The notes under the pieces are model-generated. The model searched no databases. It was not told where the DNA came from and saw only the letters and a program-made list of their open reading frames with translations. Shown piece by piece: positions 26,631 through 36,400 of a stretch of DNA of 64,000 nucleotides (position 1 is its first letter; each line of letters begins with the position of its first letter). The translations under genes were made by a program, and so were the position numbers. Source of the stretch: Legionella oakridgensis ATCC 33761 = DSM 21215 (GTDB lineage Bacteria > Pseudomonadota > Gammaproteobacteria > Legionellales > Legionellaceae); NCBI RefSeq assembly GCF_000512355.1, contig NZ_CP004006.1:735001-799000 (forward strand), written 5' to 3'.

Positions 26631-28200
26631 CTATGATTGGTCGACGGAAAAAAATCGCTCATGTTCTGCTGCTGTGCTATAACTGCCAGATTTTTTAACA
26701 AGATGGTTTAATAGGGAGTCAAGATTGTTGTCTTTAAGTTCACTTTCGTGGGCCTGATACTCCTCTTTAAGTTCAAATACCAGTTTTTCTAATTTGTATT
26801 TTGTATCAGCCTCTAACAGCTTTGCAAGATAGATTCCAATAAAGGCAATTAATGCAGGATTAGCCGTTTTTGCTATGATATCTTCCAGTAATGCTTCGAG
26901 AGCAGCTCGATACGTTAGAATAGAGTATTGCTTACGCTCGGATATGGCTTTAAAAAAAGCCTCTTTGGAAGAGTGTGTCTTAGGAAAATGCCGCATTTTG
27001 CTTGCTTGCGCCTGCATGTATGCTTCCCAATGGTGTTTGGTTTCTGGGTCTAACCATGGGGGAAGTGCTTTTACCAATCGTCCGGATTCTTTATCCGTAC
27101 GCCAAAACTGTACATTATCTTTTAAATCTTCATAAAAACGTGCAATAAATTTTAATTCTGATTCAGTCACAGAAGTATCAGCACGATTGCGATGACCGCT
27201 TGAAAAATGTTCCATCCTTAAATCATCAAGAACATAATGTACTTGTCTGTCATTTTTTTTTGCCCACAATAAACCTAATTTGCAAATGATCTTATGTTCG
27301 GACCATCCTTCAAAAAAGGGTTGACCATCCGTAGGATAAAGTGATGGAGAAATAGAACGAAAAAAATCTTCAAAAAAGATAAGTTCTTTTTACTGGCTCC
27401 ATGCAGATTATTTTTGTTAATTACCCAATCTGAAAAAGGATTGATAAGCAGTAATTGATGATGGGCTTGTTGCGCCAAGACTATTTTAAGTGCTTCTTCC
27501 ACCGGGTTTCGTCCTTTATCACTCGGCAAGCCATGACTTAATCCATAGAGTAAATCACCAGGTTGAAATTCGTCAGCAAGTGCGCCAAGGAATGCTTTTT
27601 GATGACTGATTTCTGCTTCTGCTCTTGTGATTTGTTTTGCCGCGGTAATATCATCGGGTTGTTGGTTTTCTGTTATATCCATTGTGATGGAAGTAAATTC
27701 CCTAATTTGTTGTTGCATGAATAAACTGGTTTGGTACCCGATGTCATTCTTGCTTAAATTAATTTCTGTTATTGTTGAATGCTCTAGGAGAGTATGAAGC
27801 AGTAATAATGCGCCTTCATTGGATATGAAATTATCGTCCAATTTTATTTTTTTAAATGATGACAAGAGTTAAAAAGAACTAAAAGAAAGGGAATATCAGT
27901 ATCTCTTAAGCGACAATGACTGAGATCGATTTCCTCTATGTTTGGATGATCTTGTAATATAAATCCTAAAAATAAAGCTTGATCGCCTCTTTCCCAATGC
28001 TCAAATTTAACTTTGGTAATGTTTGCTTCATGATGTTCTGCAAAAAAAGCTTGGGTGTTAGTGTCATAGTACGTTTCATTGACATGAATACAATCTTCAT
28101 CATAAATAAATGTTTCTCGTAAATGAGAGGCCAGTGAACCGCTGACAGGCTCAGCATTTGTTATGATTAAAACACCATCGATTAGCCTAAATTGTTTCAT
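26631..28200 (-). CDS. Leucine-rich-repeat protein, two apparent frameshifts; candidate effector
   Basis: Three abutting reading frames read as one 523-residue protein. N-terminal part 28200-27844 has LRR units (NIEEIDLSHCRLRDTDIPFL). The frame breaks at T7 27847-27853; one added base gives HLKKIKLDDNFISNEGALLLL and the next LRR (ITEINLSKNDIG). A second break at A6 27372-27377 is healed by one base (LSFFEDFFRSISP...), leading into the C-terminal helical part (26631-27269). Ribonuclease-inhibitor-type LRRs in Legionella-like genomes are often Dot/Icm effectors. I do not recognise the C-terminal domain. No signal peptide. Confidence 0.7.
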
Positions 28201-28557
28201 ATTGTCTAAATAATGACATTTACTATTATTTTAGACCATAAGAATAATATTTAACCAATATTGGTGATTATTTATCATTTTAGGCTTCAGTAGTTAAGTA
28301 TAAAATCACCTGCACTCATCTTTAAAATGAGGATTTACTGTGAGGTTAATTTTATCTTGATAAATTTAAAGCAATCCAAACTTCGCAGAGTACTAAATAA
28401 GATTAATGGGAAGTTTTGAAAAACATACTTGTAATAAAATACAAGAAAAGCTACGGTATTACGGCATTCATTATTGCTGAGGAAAGGACGTTTTCTTATA
28501 GCCCGACCTGGCTCAAAAATTATGGAATTGAGTTTAAAGACATAACAGGAGTTAAAA
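28201..28557 (+). other. Intergenic region upstream of the outer-membrane protein gene
   Basis: 357 bp, very AT-rich. It contains a 75-codon open frame starting at 28416 that runs into the downstream gene in another frame; it has no similarity I recognise and I do not call it. AGGAG at 28547-28551 serves the downstream TTG start. No clear terminator or RNA gene seen. Confidence 0.5.
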
Positions 28558-29343
28558 TTGATAAAAATAATTCTAGGAATCTTATTTTTTGGCATATGGC
28601 AGATTGGATATGCAGGAAATATAGAAATAGTAAAATCACCTAATACAGCAAAATTTAGCCCCTTCATCAGTCTAGAAGGTTCTGGAAGCTGGGTGGCGTA
28701 CGGTAATAGTCGTATTGAGAAAATCTCTGAAGCAGGAGGGGGTGGAGAGGGAAGCTCTGGCACTGGTTCAATAGTGATTGTTTCCTCAGGCAAGAGTCGT
28801 GTAAATCCTTTTGGTGGTCGAATTGCTGGTGGTATAGGTTATTATTACCGCGATCAAGTAATGCTGGTAGCAGAAACTGGTTGGAATTATTTTGGTGATG
28901 CTTCTCGAACAAGTCATGGGGATCGAAACTATAACGTAAGTGGTATTTTGGTAGGAGCAGATTTATTGCTTGGTTTAGATTACCTATATAATGAACATAT
29001 TGCATTGTTCGGCAGAGCTGGAACCTTGTTAGAGCAGGTCATTTATAGCGCAAGCTCTCCAAATGCCCGAGGTACTATCAATGGAACTTCTTTGAATGTG
29101 AGTGGGTCTATGAGCGGTGCTCAAACCAATATTCTTCCGGAGCTAAAAATTGGAGTATTGTACCGTTATACTGATGCATGGGGTATGTCTTTTGCTTATA
29201 TGCACGCGTTTGGTGGCAATCCTGCACTTAATGGAACATTTATAACCTCTGGGTCTAGAACTTCTTCTGTAACAGGCCAAATCAATACTCGAAATCCATC
29301 CATTAATTCTTTTTTATTGGGATTAAAATATAGTTTTTGTTAA
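28558..29343 (+). CDS. Predicted outer-membrane beta-barrel protein
   Basis: 261 residues with an N-terminal signal peptide (IILGILFFGIWQIGYAG), then alternating amphipathic strands (GGRIAGGIGYYYRDQVMLVAETG, LPELKIGVLYRYTDAWGMSFAYMHAF) and a typical barrel-ending strand (SFLLGLKYSFC), resembling OmpA-like or Legionella small porin-like proteins. A Gly/Ser-rich loop (EAGGGGEGSSGTGS) follows the first strand. The start is TTG at 28558, supported by AGGAG 6 nt upstream. Exact family not identified; the terminal Cys is unusual, as barrels usually end in Phe. Confidence 0.75.
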   Translation: MIKIILGILFFGIWQIGYAGNIEIVKSPNTAKFSPFISLEGSGSWVAYGNSRIEKISEAGGGGEGSSGTGSIVIVSSGKSRVNPFGGRIAGGIGYYYRDQVMLVAETGWNYFGDASRTSHGDRNYNVSGILVGADLLLGLDYLYNEHIALFGRAGTLLEQVIYSASSPNARGTINGTSLNVSGSMSGAQTNILPELKIGVLYRYTDAWGMSFAYMHAFGGNPALNGTFITSGSRTSSVTGQINTRNPSINSFLLGLKYSFC

Positions 29344-29722
29344 GTGTAATAAGAGATTTTGGCAAGCAAATTACCCAGTTATGTTGCTTTGTTTTAATCT
29401 GTGTAATTTTTGGATAATTTGGAAAATAAAGATAAATATTTTAATAGTTTCTTTTTCTGTCAACACAAAGACGTAGCTATTACTCTCATCCTTTTAGGGA
29501 GCAATTTATATGTTGTTTGCTTCGTCATCTATTGCTCATTTGTGCAAACATTTATAGAGTGAAATTCAACGATGAATAGTATTATGGGTAACGAAGTCGT
29601 GCACCACCTGGATTATGCCAAGCTCTGTTATTTTTGTTCGGAAATCTATCTATAGATGTATTTCGTGTAAGTTTTTAAGTTTAGGTATATCATAGGCCAC
29701 CTTATTGCAGTAATTGATAATC
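29344..29722 (+). other. Intergenic region upstream of murJ
   Basis: 379 bp. No ORF, tRNA, obvious hairpin or strong promoter was recognised. A small RNA or decayed gene cannot be excluded. Confidence 0.4.
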
Positions 29723-31294
29723 ATGTCTGTGACAGAAACCATGTTGCCAAAGCGACAAAGCTTATTACGTTCAACTACTCTTGTGTCGGTATTGACTTTC
29801 TTCTCACGCATTATGGGATTTGCGCGGGATATGATTCTTGCGAATTTATTTGGCACCCAGGCGGGCATGGATGCTTTTTTTGTCGCTTTTAAAATTCCAA
29901 ATTTTATGCGTCGCCTGTTTGCAGAAGGCGCTTTTTCACAAGCGTTTGTGCCCGTGCTTGCCGAGTATCAACAGACAAGGAGTGTTACGGATGTTCGTAT
30001 TTTTCTTGCACGGATTGCAGGCAGCTTGAGTGCTGTTCTTTCTTTAGTCACCGTGATTGGGGTGATAGCTTCTCCCTATATTGTGTTTTTGTTTGCTCCT
30101 GGTTTTGGGGCAGACTCTACGCGGTCTATATTAGCGACTGAAATGCTGCGCTTAACCTTTCCTTATCTTATGCTGGTGTCATTAACCGCAATGGCTGGTG
30201 CTATCTTAAACACCTATGGTTATTTTGGTGTCCCAGCTTTTACGCCAGTCTTGCTTAATATTTGTATGATTTTCGCAGCCGTTTGGCTAAGTCCGCATTT
30301 TTCTCAACCCGTTATTGCATTAGCCTGGGGGGTATTATTGGCCGGTATTGTGCAATTGCTATTCCAGCTGCCGTTTTTATATCATCGTCGTTTGTTGGTT
30401 AAACCCAGCTTCATCATGAATGATTCTGGTGTAAGAAAGGTTTTGGCGTTGATGGTTCCTGCTTTATTTGGTGTGTCTATTGCGCAAATTAATTTATTAA
30501 TTGATACCGTTTTTGCTTCATTTTTAAAAGTAGGCAGCGTGTCCTGGTTATTTTTTACCGATCGTCTGACGGATTTTCCTTTGGGCGTATTTGGAGTCGC
30601 TATAGCCACTGTCATTTTACCGCATTTATCACGCCGCCACGCCGAGCAAAGTTTGGTCAAATTTTCACGTGCCTTGGACTGGGGGCTGCGTTTATTGCTG
30701 TTGATTGGTATTCCTTCTGGGCTGGGACTGGCTTTATTTGCCATGCCTTTAATTGCTTGTTGTTTTGCCTATGGGGAATTCTCAGCGGTTGATGTTTTGC
30801 AAACTCAAAAAAGTTTATTTACGCTGGCGCTTGGGGTGCCGGCTTTTATGATGGTTAAAGTTCTGGCATCCGGATTTTATGCACGTCAGAACATTAAAAC
30901 GCCGGTTAAGGTAGGGGTATTTGCCATGATCATCAACACATTATTTTGTGCATTGTTGATTGGGCCGTTGGCGCATGCGGGATTAACATTAGCCTCCACC
31001 ATCGCGGGTTATGTGAATTGCGGAATGTTGTTGATTTTACTATTGCGTAAAAAAATTTATCAGCCATCTCCAGGTTGGTGGCGTTTTCTCCTGCAGCTAT
31101 TGGTCGCTAATACCGTAGTTAGTGCTTATCTTTTATGGGCAGCTGGTGATGTGTCCTTCTGGATGACTAAATCACTGCTTGTTCGCATCGGTTTATTGCT
31201 AGGCCATGTATTGGCGGCTGTATTCATGTATGTGCTATGTTTGGGTCTTTGTGGGATGCGCCCTGCGCAGTTTCGTGGTCAGATAAGGGAGTAA
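29723..31294 (+). CDS. murJ: Lipid II flippase MurJ (MviN)
   Basis: Flips lipid II across the inner membrane for peptidoglycan synthesis. About 523 residues with some 14 predicted membrane helices; the N-terminal LLRSTTLVSVLTFFSRIMGFARD and the NFMRRLFAEGAFSQAFVPV region are characteristic, with conserved Arg and the DRLTDFPLGVFGVAIATVILP segment. The open frame extends from a TTG at 29714; ATG at 29723 or 29741 (MLPKRQSLL) is likelier, neither with a strong ribosome site. The next gene starts 2 nt after its stop. Confidence 0.95.
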   Translation: MSVTETMLPKRQSLLRSTTLVSVLTFFSRIMGFARDMILANLFGTQAGMDAFFVAFKIPNFMRRLFAEGAFSQAFVPVLAEYQQTRSVTDVRIFLARIAGSLSAVLSLVTVIGVIASPYIVFLFAPGFGADSTRSILATEMLRLTFPYLMLVSLTAMAGAILNTYGYFGVPAFTPVLLNICMIFAAVWLSPHFSQPVIALAWGVLLAGIVQLLFQLPFLYHRRLLVKPSFIMNDSGVRKVLALMVPALFGVSIAQINLLIDTVFASFLKVGSVSWLFFTDRLTDFPLGVFGVAIATVILPHLSRRHAEQSLVKFSRALDWGLRLLLLIGIPSGLGLALFAMPLIACCFAYGEFSAVDVLQTQKSLFTLALGVPAFMMVKVLASGFYARQNIKTPVKVGVFAMIINTLFCALLIGPLAHAGLTLASTIAGYVNCGMLLILLLRKKIYQPSPGWWRFLLQLLVANTVVSAYLLWAAGDVSFWMTKSLLVRIGLLLGHVLAAVFMYVLCLGLCGMRPAQFRGQIRE

Positions 31295-31296
31295 GC

Positions 31297-32661
31297 ATGC
31301 AAGCAGATTTATTTTATTGTACCGATGCTGAAAAAAGTTTACCAATCGCTTTAGTGTCCAAGACACATTATCTTGAACATGTGGATGGTTTGTCGGCGTT
31401 TGAGAAAAATTGCTTGACCATGCAGCAATTCAAAGGCGGCCTTGGCGAGGTTGCCATGATTTGTGAGAGTGATGGCATGCTAGTAAAAGCCTATGTTGGC
31501 ATGGGGGATGATTCTCAAGCCAAAGCCATTGCTTGCGCGGTTACCCGCCTTCCGCCCGGGAATTACCACGTTCAACAGCCTTTGTCAAAAACAGCGCAAC
31601 TGGCTTGGTCGTTGGCACAGTATCAATTTGACCAATATAAGACACCAAAGGCATTACCGAGAGTATTGTTGATAGGAAAAGAAATTTTTTCGTCTCTCTT
31701 GGCCGAAGCATCTGCTGTATTTTTAGTACGTGACTTAATTAATCGGCCGGCCAATGATTTAGGGCCTGTACAATTGGCAGAAGTACTTTCTGATTTAGCC
31801 AACGAGTATGGGGCAGAATTTCAACAATGGGTTGGTGATAAACTGCTGACAAATAATTTTCCAGCCATCTATGAAGTGGGGCGCGCTGCGGCTCAAGAAC
31901 CAAGATTACTGTCATTGCTTTGGGGGAATGTTAATCATCCTCGAGTAACGCTGGTTGGTAAAGGAGTTTGTTTTGATACAGGGGGATTGGACATTAAGCC
32001 TTCAACCGCCATGCGTTTAATGAAAAAAGATATGGGGGGTGCGGCACAAGTGATTGGATTGGCAAGATGGCTCATGTCCCTTAAATTGCCAATTCGTCTG
32101 CAAGTTTTAATTCCGGCTATTGAAAACTCTGTCAGCGCCCACTCTTATCGCCCTGGTGATGTATTGACGATGCGGAATGGACTGAAAGTCGAAGTCGATA
32201 ATACCGATGCGGAAGGAAGATTGGTATTGGCCGATGCATTGGTAAAAGCCTGTGAAGATAAGCCGGAAGTCTTATTTAATTTTGCCACCTTAACCGGGGC
32301 TGCCCGTGTTGCGGTAGGGACTGAAATGGCTGCCATGTTTACCAATAGCGATGCGTTAGCACAGGCGATAATAACAGCCGCTGAGGAAGTGGAAGATCCA
32401 GTCTGGCGTATGCCGTTATTCGCCGCTTATGCCAGCATGCTTGATTCTGCCATCGCTGATTTAGCCAATGGCAGTGCATCTCCTTATGCCGGTGCAATTA
32501 CTGCCGCATTATTTTTACAACATTTTATTGATGCTGAAATTCCTTGGGCGCATTTTGATATCATGGCTTGGAATGTCGCCAACAAACCTGGTAAACCTGA
32601 AGGCGGTGAAGCCATGGGTATGCGTGCAGTTGCCCATTATTTGCTTCACCGTTATGGTTGA
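31297..32661 (+). CDS. M17 leucyl aminopeptidase family protein
   Basis: Cytosolic di-metal aminopeptidase. The 454-residue protein has the M17 signature: VGKGVCFDTGGLDIKPS with metal and active-site Lys, MKKDMGGAA with Asp, and [14 protein letters not shown] with the Asp/Glu ligands. ATG at 31297 has AGGGAG about 6 nt upstream, and is preferred to the longer frame from 31237, which would run through murJ. The gene is coupled to murJ. A second M17 gene (pepA) lies at 36381; this one is more divergent in the N-terminal domain. Confidence 0.92.
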   Translation: MQADLFYCTDAEKSLPIALVSKTHYLEHVDGLSAFEKNCLTMQQFKGGLGEVAMICESDGMLVKAYVGMGDDSQAKAIACAVTRLPPGNYHVQQPLSKTAQLAWSLAQYQFDQYKTPKALPRVLLIGKEIFSSLLAEASAVFLVRDLINRPANDLGPVQLAEVLSDLANEYGAEFQQWVGDKLLTNNFPAIYEVGRAAAQEPRLLSLLWGNVNHPRVTLVGKGVCFDTGGLDIKPSTAMRLMKKDMGGAAQVIGLARWLMSLKLPIRLQVLIPAIENSVSAHSYRPGDVLTMRNGLKVEVDNTDAEGRLVLADALVKACEDKPEVLFNFATLTGAARVAVGTEMAAMFTNSDALAQAIITAAEEVEDPVWRMPLFAAYASMLDSAIADLANGSASPYAGAITAALFLQHFIDAEIPWAHFDIMAWNVANKPGKPEGGEAMGMRAVAHYLLHRYG

Positions 32662-32705
32662 TCTAACCTGACTGTGTACATGCGGGTATTGAAGTTAGAG
32701 TCCCT

Positions 32706-34415
32706 TTACAAGGTACGCATTTGTGGACGTTGAAGTGTCAGCTTTTCCGCATCAGAAACAACAGGAGCCATTTGCTGTCCAAATAGAGTCTGCTGCCTAT
32801 GGGTTGCATACGCCATCATTCTAAATTGGCACAGTGAGTATAATTTATCCATATAGGCAGATTGAACATGGTCTTGTTGGGCTTGCCGATACGTCATTGC
32901 GGCCATTTGATGATCACCACGGTTTAAACAGAGTTCCATAAAGGCGGCGCGAACGTAATCATTCGCACAATGATGATTCAAGGCAGTTTGATAAAAGTGT
33001 TGACACAACTGATGTAATCCAAAACGCTCTCCTAAGACATGGATGATCTTGGAGATGGAGTATTGATTTAAAGTAAAGCCGTTGCCACAAAAAGAATACA
33101 AACAAAGGATTGCTTCACTGGAAGATTTGGCTTGCTCCAGAGTATGTATCAACTTCTGGTTTTCTGCACGATATTTTCCTTCTGTATCCATCACTGCTTT
33201 AATGGCCATTTTATTAAATAAAACAGAAAAATATCGTTCAAATTGTTTTGAACGTTCATCTTTTTGCAAAATGGCTGTCAGAGTACTTTGGACATTACCG
33301 ATGATTCTCTGATGAATATCCAATAAGGAGATATTAAGATCATTCCAAGTTTTGCCTATTGTGGTCCACGCCATGAGAAAATCAATGGTATTTTCCAGAT
33401 CAAATTGGTCTAAATTGCGGATTAGAGCCTGCATTAAACGGTCTTGAAAAGTATCTATGCTACGTTGCTGAGCATCAACCACTGGAATATTAAGATCGTC
33501 CCAAGTGTTGCCCATGTTACTCCAAGACCGCAAGAAATTAATAGTCTCATGAGCATTCAAACGTGGTAAGTTTTTCAAGACCACATTGAGGAGATATTGC
33601 TGTAAGTTGTTCGTGACTCTTTGATGTTCATCCACCATAGGAATATTCAAATGTTCCCAAGTTTGTCCAAGTTTTCCCCAGGCCCAGAGAAAAATGGTTA
33701 AATCATTAGGATTGAAAGAGGACAGATTGCGAATGAGGGCATTGATAAGCTGTGTTTGCAGATTTCCCGTTCCGCGCTGAGCATCTAATATTGGAATTGC
33801 AAGATCACCCCATGAACGTTCCAGTTTTGCCAATCCCCAAAATAAGGAGGCGGTTTCAGATGCATTAAAAGATGGCAGATTGATTATCATGGATTGGAAC
33901 AAGATTCGTTGGACATTTCCTAGGATTCTTCGATATTCATCGAAGATTACCACATCTAGGTCATTCCAGGTTTTTCTTAGTTTTACCCAAGCACTCACAA
34001 ATTGAATGGCATCTTGTCCGCTAAAACGAGAGACATTTCGAGCAATTGCTTGCATGAGAAGGTGCTGCAGATTGCCAACAATATTCTGGTGGGCATCCGT
34101 TAATGGAATATTTAAGTCATTCCAACTTTTTCCCATGGCGGTCCATGCTGTCATAAAAGAAATGAGGTGCTTATGGTCAAATGAAGAAATATTGCGGATG
34201 ATGGCTTGCATGAAACGATGCTGAACGTTATCTATGATTCTTTGTTGTCCATCAACAATGGGAATATTAAGCATTTCCCAAGAGTTGCCCAATTTGATCC
34301 ACTCTTCGATAAAATTTATGGTGACTTGTGCGTCAAACACGGCTGGAGTATAAATCAGTATATTCAACCAAATAGAAGTCGGATGGCTGGCATTAACTTG
34401 TCGTGGATTGAACAT
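32706..34415 (-). CDS. OPR/FAST-kinase-like helical repeat protein; candidate effector
   Basis: 569 residues, no signal peptide. Residues 28-380 hold seven tandem repeats. The anchor Trp occurs at 46, 98, 150, 202, 253, 305 and 357, a period of 52 (51 once). The consensus is LxxFN-x2-(E/D)-x2-FLxAWxKLG-x-(S/T)W-xDLNIP followed by a QRxxxNLQ helix. The FN-x-x-(E/D)-x(4)-W-(A/G)-LAKL pattern resembles OPR/FAST-kinase-like repeats that bind organellar RNA in eukaryotes. The remainder (about 400-569) is helical with PPR/TPR-like pairs (CANDYVRAAFMELCLNRGD). AAGGA lies 7 nt upstream of the ATG. Function is unknown; RNA binding and secretion are inference. Confidence 0.75.
   Translation of the reverse strand: MFNPRQVNASHPTSIWLNILIYTPAVFDAQVTINFIEEWIKLGNSWEMLNIPIVDGQQRIIDNVQHRFMQAIIRNISSFDHKHLISFMTAWTAMGKSWNDLNIPLTDAHQNIVGNLQHLLMQAIARNVSRFSGQDAIQFVSAWVKLRKTWNDLDVVIFDEYRRILGNVQRILFQSMIINLPSFNASETASLFWGLAKLERSWGDLAIPILDAQRGTGNLQTQLINALIRNLSSFNPNDLTIFLWAWGKLGQTWEHLNIPMVDEHQRVTNNLQQYLLNVVLKNLPRLNAHETINFLRSWSNMGNTWDDLNIPVVDAQQRSIDTFQDRLMQALIRNLDQFDLENTIDFLMAWTTIGKTWNDLNISLLDIHQRIIGNVQSTLTAILQKDERSKQFERYFSVLFNKMAIKAVMDTEGKYRAENQKLIHTLEQAKSSSEAILCLYSFCGNGFTLNQYSISKIIHVLGERFGLHQLCQHFYQTALNHHCANDYVRAAFMELCLNRGDHQMAAMTYRQAQQDHVQSAYMDKLYSLCQFRMMAYATHRQQTLFGQQMAPVVSDAEKLTLQRPQMRTL
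33276..34334 (-). repeat. Seven coding tandem repeats of about 156 bp
   Basis: The DNA encoding the 52-residue repeats of the OPR-like protein. The units share short blocks, for example the codons for TWNDLNI/SWNDLNI, but have diverged between, so duplication is old. One unit is one codon short. Confidence 0.8.
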
Positions 34416-34656
34416 AGGTGGTTCCTTTTGATTCTCGTTGATTTAATTTATGTCATGTAGGAGCGTAATGTAACAATATTTAAAGATTCAGGCAATGAAT
34501 AAGTTTTAAATAGGTCCATTTGAAATCATCTTTGATGATGAATTCATGGTATAGGTTACGTTGTGGTTTATCATTGTTTTGTCATTATGACCGATCCATT
34601 GAGAAAGTATTGTAGAATCAATAGAATGAATTTAAATCCTCTTTTTATACTTCTTT

Positions 34657-35907
34657 ATGGACATAGAAAAAAATGCTCAAATAATTTTGCATATTGCCAA
34701 AGTTCTTTATATCAATGGTCAAACTACGCAACAAGTGGTGAGTGTTGCACAACAATTAGGTCAACAACTGAATCTGCAAGTTGAGCTTTTAGTGCATTGG
34801 GGTGAGTTGCAATTAATCGTTATTGATGAGAACACCCAAAGTAAATGTTACCCTGTGATTTCTGCAAATCCTACGGCTGTACATATGGGCCGGGTGCAAG
34901 CGATTATGATTTTATTGGAAGATTTTAAAACGGGAAATATAACGTTAGAAAATCTTGATAAAAAGGTCACAACGATTTCCAATCTTCCTCCTGCACCGAC
35001 TTGGATGTTTACATGGGCGAGTGCACTAGGGGCAGTTGCGTTAGCAATTATTTTTGGTCTCAACGATTGGTCATCGGCATGCTTTATTTTTTTCAGTGCT
35101 GCACTAGGCGCTCTTGTACGTCGCTACTTAGCAACGATCAGCACGAATGTTTTTATACAACCTTTTTCTGCAGCGTTTATAGCTGGTCTCATTGGCGCAT
35201 TGGCGGTTCATTCTCAACGGAGCGTTGCACCGCATCTGGAAGCGCTATGCCCATGCATGATCCTGGTCCCAGGCCCTCATTTATTAAATAGTGCGCTTGA
35301 TTTTATGCGTGGGCGCATGCATCTTGGTCTGGCTCGTCTGAGCTATGCATTGTTAATCGTGGTTGCTATTAGTGTGGGTCTGCTTGCAGGTTTGTCATTA
35401 CTGAATGTCAATTTGCCTATTGTATCTCAGGCAGCGCTTAAAGTTCCTTTTTGGAAAGATGTGCTTGCAGCAGGAGTAGCTGTAGCCGCTTATAATGTTT
35501 TCTTTTCTACTCCCCTCAAGGTATTGGCTTGGCCTATCGTCATTGGTATGTGCGCGCATTGGTTACGATGGATAGCGATGTCCGTTTTTGGTTTAACGCT
35601 TATGCAAGGCACGTTTTTAGCCTGTTTACTAGCTGGGTGTGTGCTCACCTGGGCGGCTCATAGGGAACAAGTACCTTTTGCTGCTTTTGGCTTTTCGGCG
35701 GTGGTCTCCATGATTCCTGGTGTTTTCTTATTTAGGATGGCTAGCGGTCTCATGCGATTAGCAAATGGTCAGGAGACAACCCTGCCTTTAATTAGTGGCA
35801 CTATTTCTGATGCTATTACAGCCACCGTCATTATTTTGGTCATGAGCTTAGGATTATTAGTGCCTAAGTTAATCATGGATAACGTGTATTTAAAACATAA
35901 ACAATAG
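34657..35907 (+). CDS. Threonine/serine exporter family protein (ThrE/YjjP-YjjB type)
   Basis: 416-residue inner-membrane protein. The cytoplasmic N-terminal domain (residues 1-115, with ILHIAKVLYINGQTTQQV) is the DUF1212/YjjP type. It is followed by about ten membrane helices, including the conserved PxMILVPGPHLLNSALDFMRG segment and the final FRMASGLMRL region of the YjjB half. Fusion of both halves in one chain is the ThrE arrangement. Transported substrate is inferred from the family only. No strong ribosome site precedes the ATG. Confidence 0.85.
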   Translation: MDIEKNAQIILHIAKVLYINGQTTQQVVSVAQQLGQQLNLQVELLVHWGELQLIVIDENTQSKCYPVISANPTAVHMGRVQAIMILLEDFKTGNITLENLDKKVTTISNLPPAPTWMFTWASALGAVALAIIFGLNDWSSACFIFFSAALGALVRRYLATISTNVFIQPFSAAFIAGLIGALAVHSQRSVAPHLEALCPCMILVPGPHLLNSALDFMRGRMHLGLARLSYALLIVVAISVGLLAGLSLLNVNLPIVSQAALKVPFWKDVLAAGVAVAAYNVFFSTPLKVLAWPIVIGMCAHWLRWIAMSVFGLTLMQGTFLACLLAGCVLTWAAHREQVPFAAFGFSAVVSMIPGVFLFRMASGLMRLANGQETTLPLISGTISDAITATVIILVMSLGLLVPKLIMDNVYLKHKQ

Positions 35908-35959
35908 AGAACAAATATTTCTTGGAGAGTTAAGTAATACAAAAAAAGCTTCTCTCTAA

Positions 35960-36400
35960 TCAATCAATGGAATGAGTATGTATATCGCATTGCTGGTTGC
36001 GATAAGTGCGATAATGATCGCGGCTGATTTCTTTGGCCGCGTCATCAGAGGCTACGATTTCCATGATGCGTCGAAACCGTGAAAAAAAAGAGGGGATGGT
36101 GGTGGCCAAATTGAGCAAAATATCATTGTATCCACGTGGTTCTGATTCTGTTTTATAACCGATTTGTATAGGGGGCGGAGGCTCTGGCCCTTCCCCTTGC
36201 AGATTATGAGGGATAAAACTATCGTCTTTATAAGTCCATAATAGTTCATCGAGCCGTTCGGCATCTTGTTGATGTTCACAAAAAACAAATACTCGATGCT
36301 CACGAAGATAAGCCTTTTCTAACAAACGGCAGGCAAGCATCCAATGTGCCATGGGTTGTTTATTATTCGATAAATAAAAATCAATGCGAATTGGCGACAT
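35960..36400 (-). CDS. holC: DNA polymerase III subunit chi
   Basis: Links the clamp loader to single-strand binding protein. The 146-residue protein shows the chi N-terminus ([27 protein letters not shown]), [21 protein letters not shown] and the SFIPHNL motif. It overlaps the end of pepA by 20 nt, the usual pepA-holC order. Confidence 0.93.
   Translation of the reverse strand: MSPIRIDFYLSNNKQPMAHWMLACRLLEKAYLREHRVFVFCEHQQDAERLDELLWTYKDDSFIPHNLQGEGPEPPPPIQIGYKTESEPRGYNDILLNLATTIPSFFSRFRRIMEIVASDDAAKEISRDHYRTYRNQQCDIHTHSID

Noticed and set aside
28416-28643. 75-codon frame upstream of the outer-membrane protein
   Set aside because: No ribosome site, overlaps the signal peptide of the better-supported gene in another frame, no family resemblance.
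32706-34415. Repeat gene considered as a CRISPR or tandem satellite
   Set aside because: Repeats are diverged at DNA level, in frame at 156 bp and fully coding.
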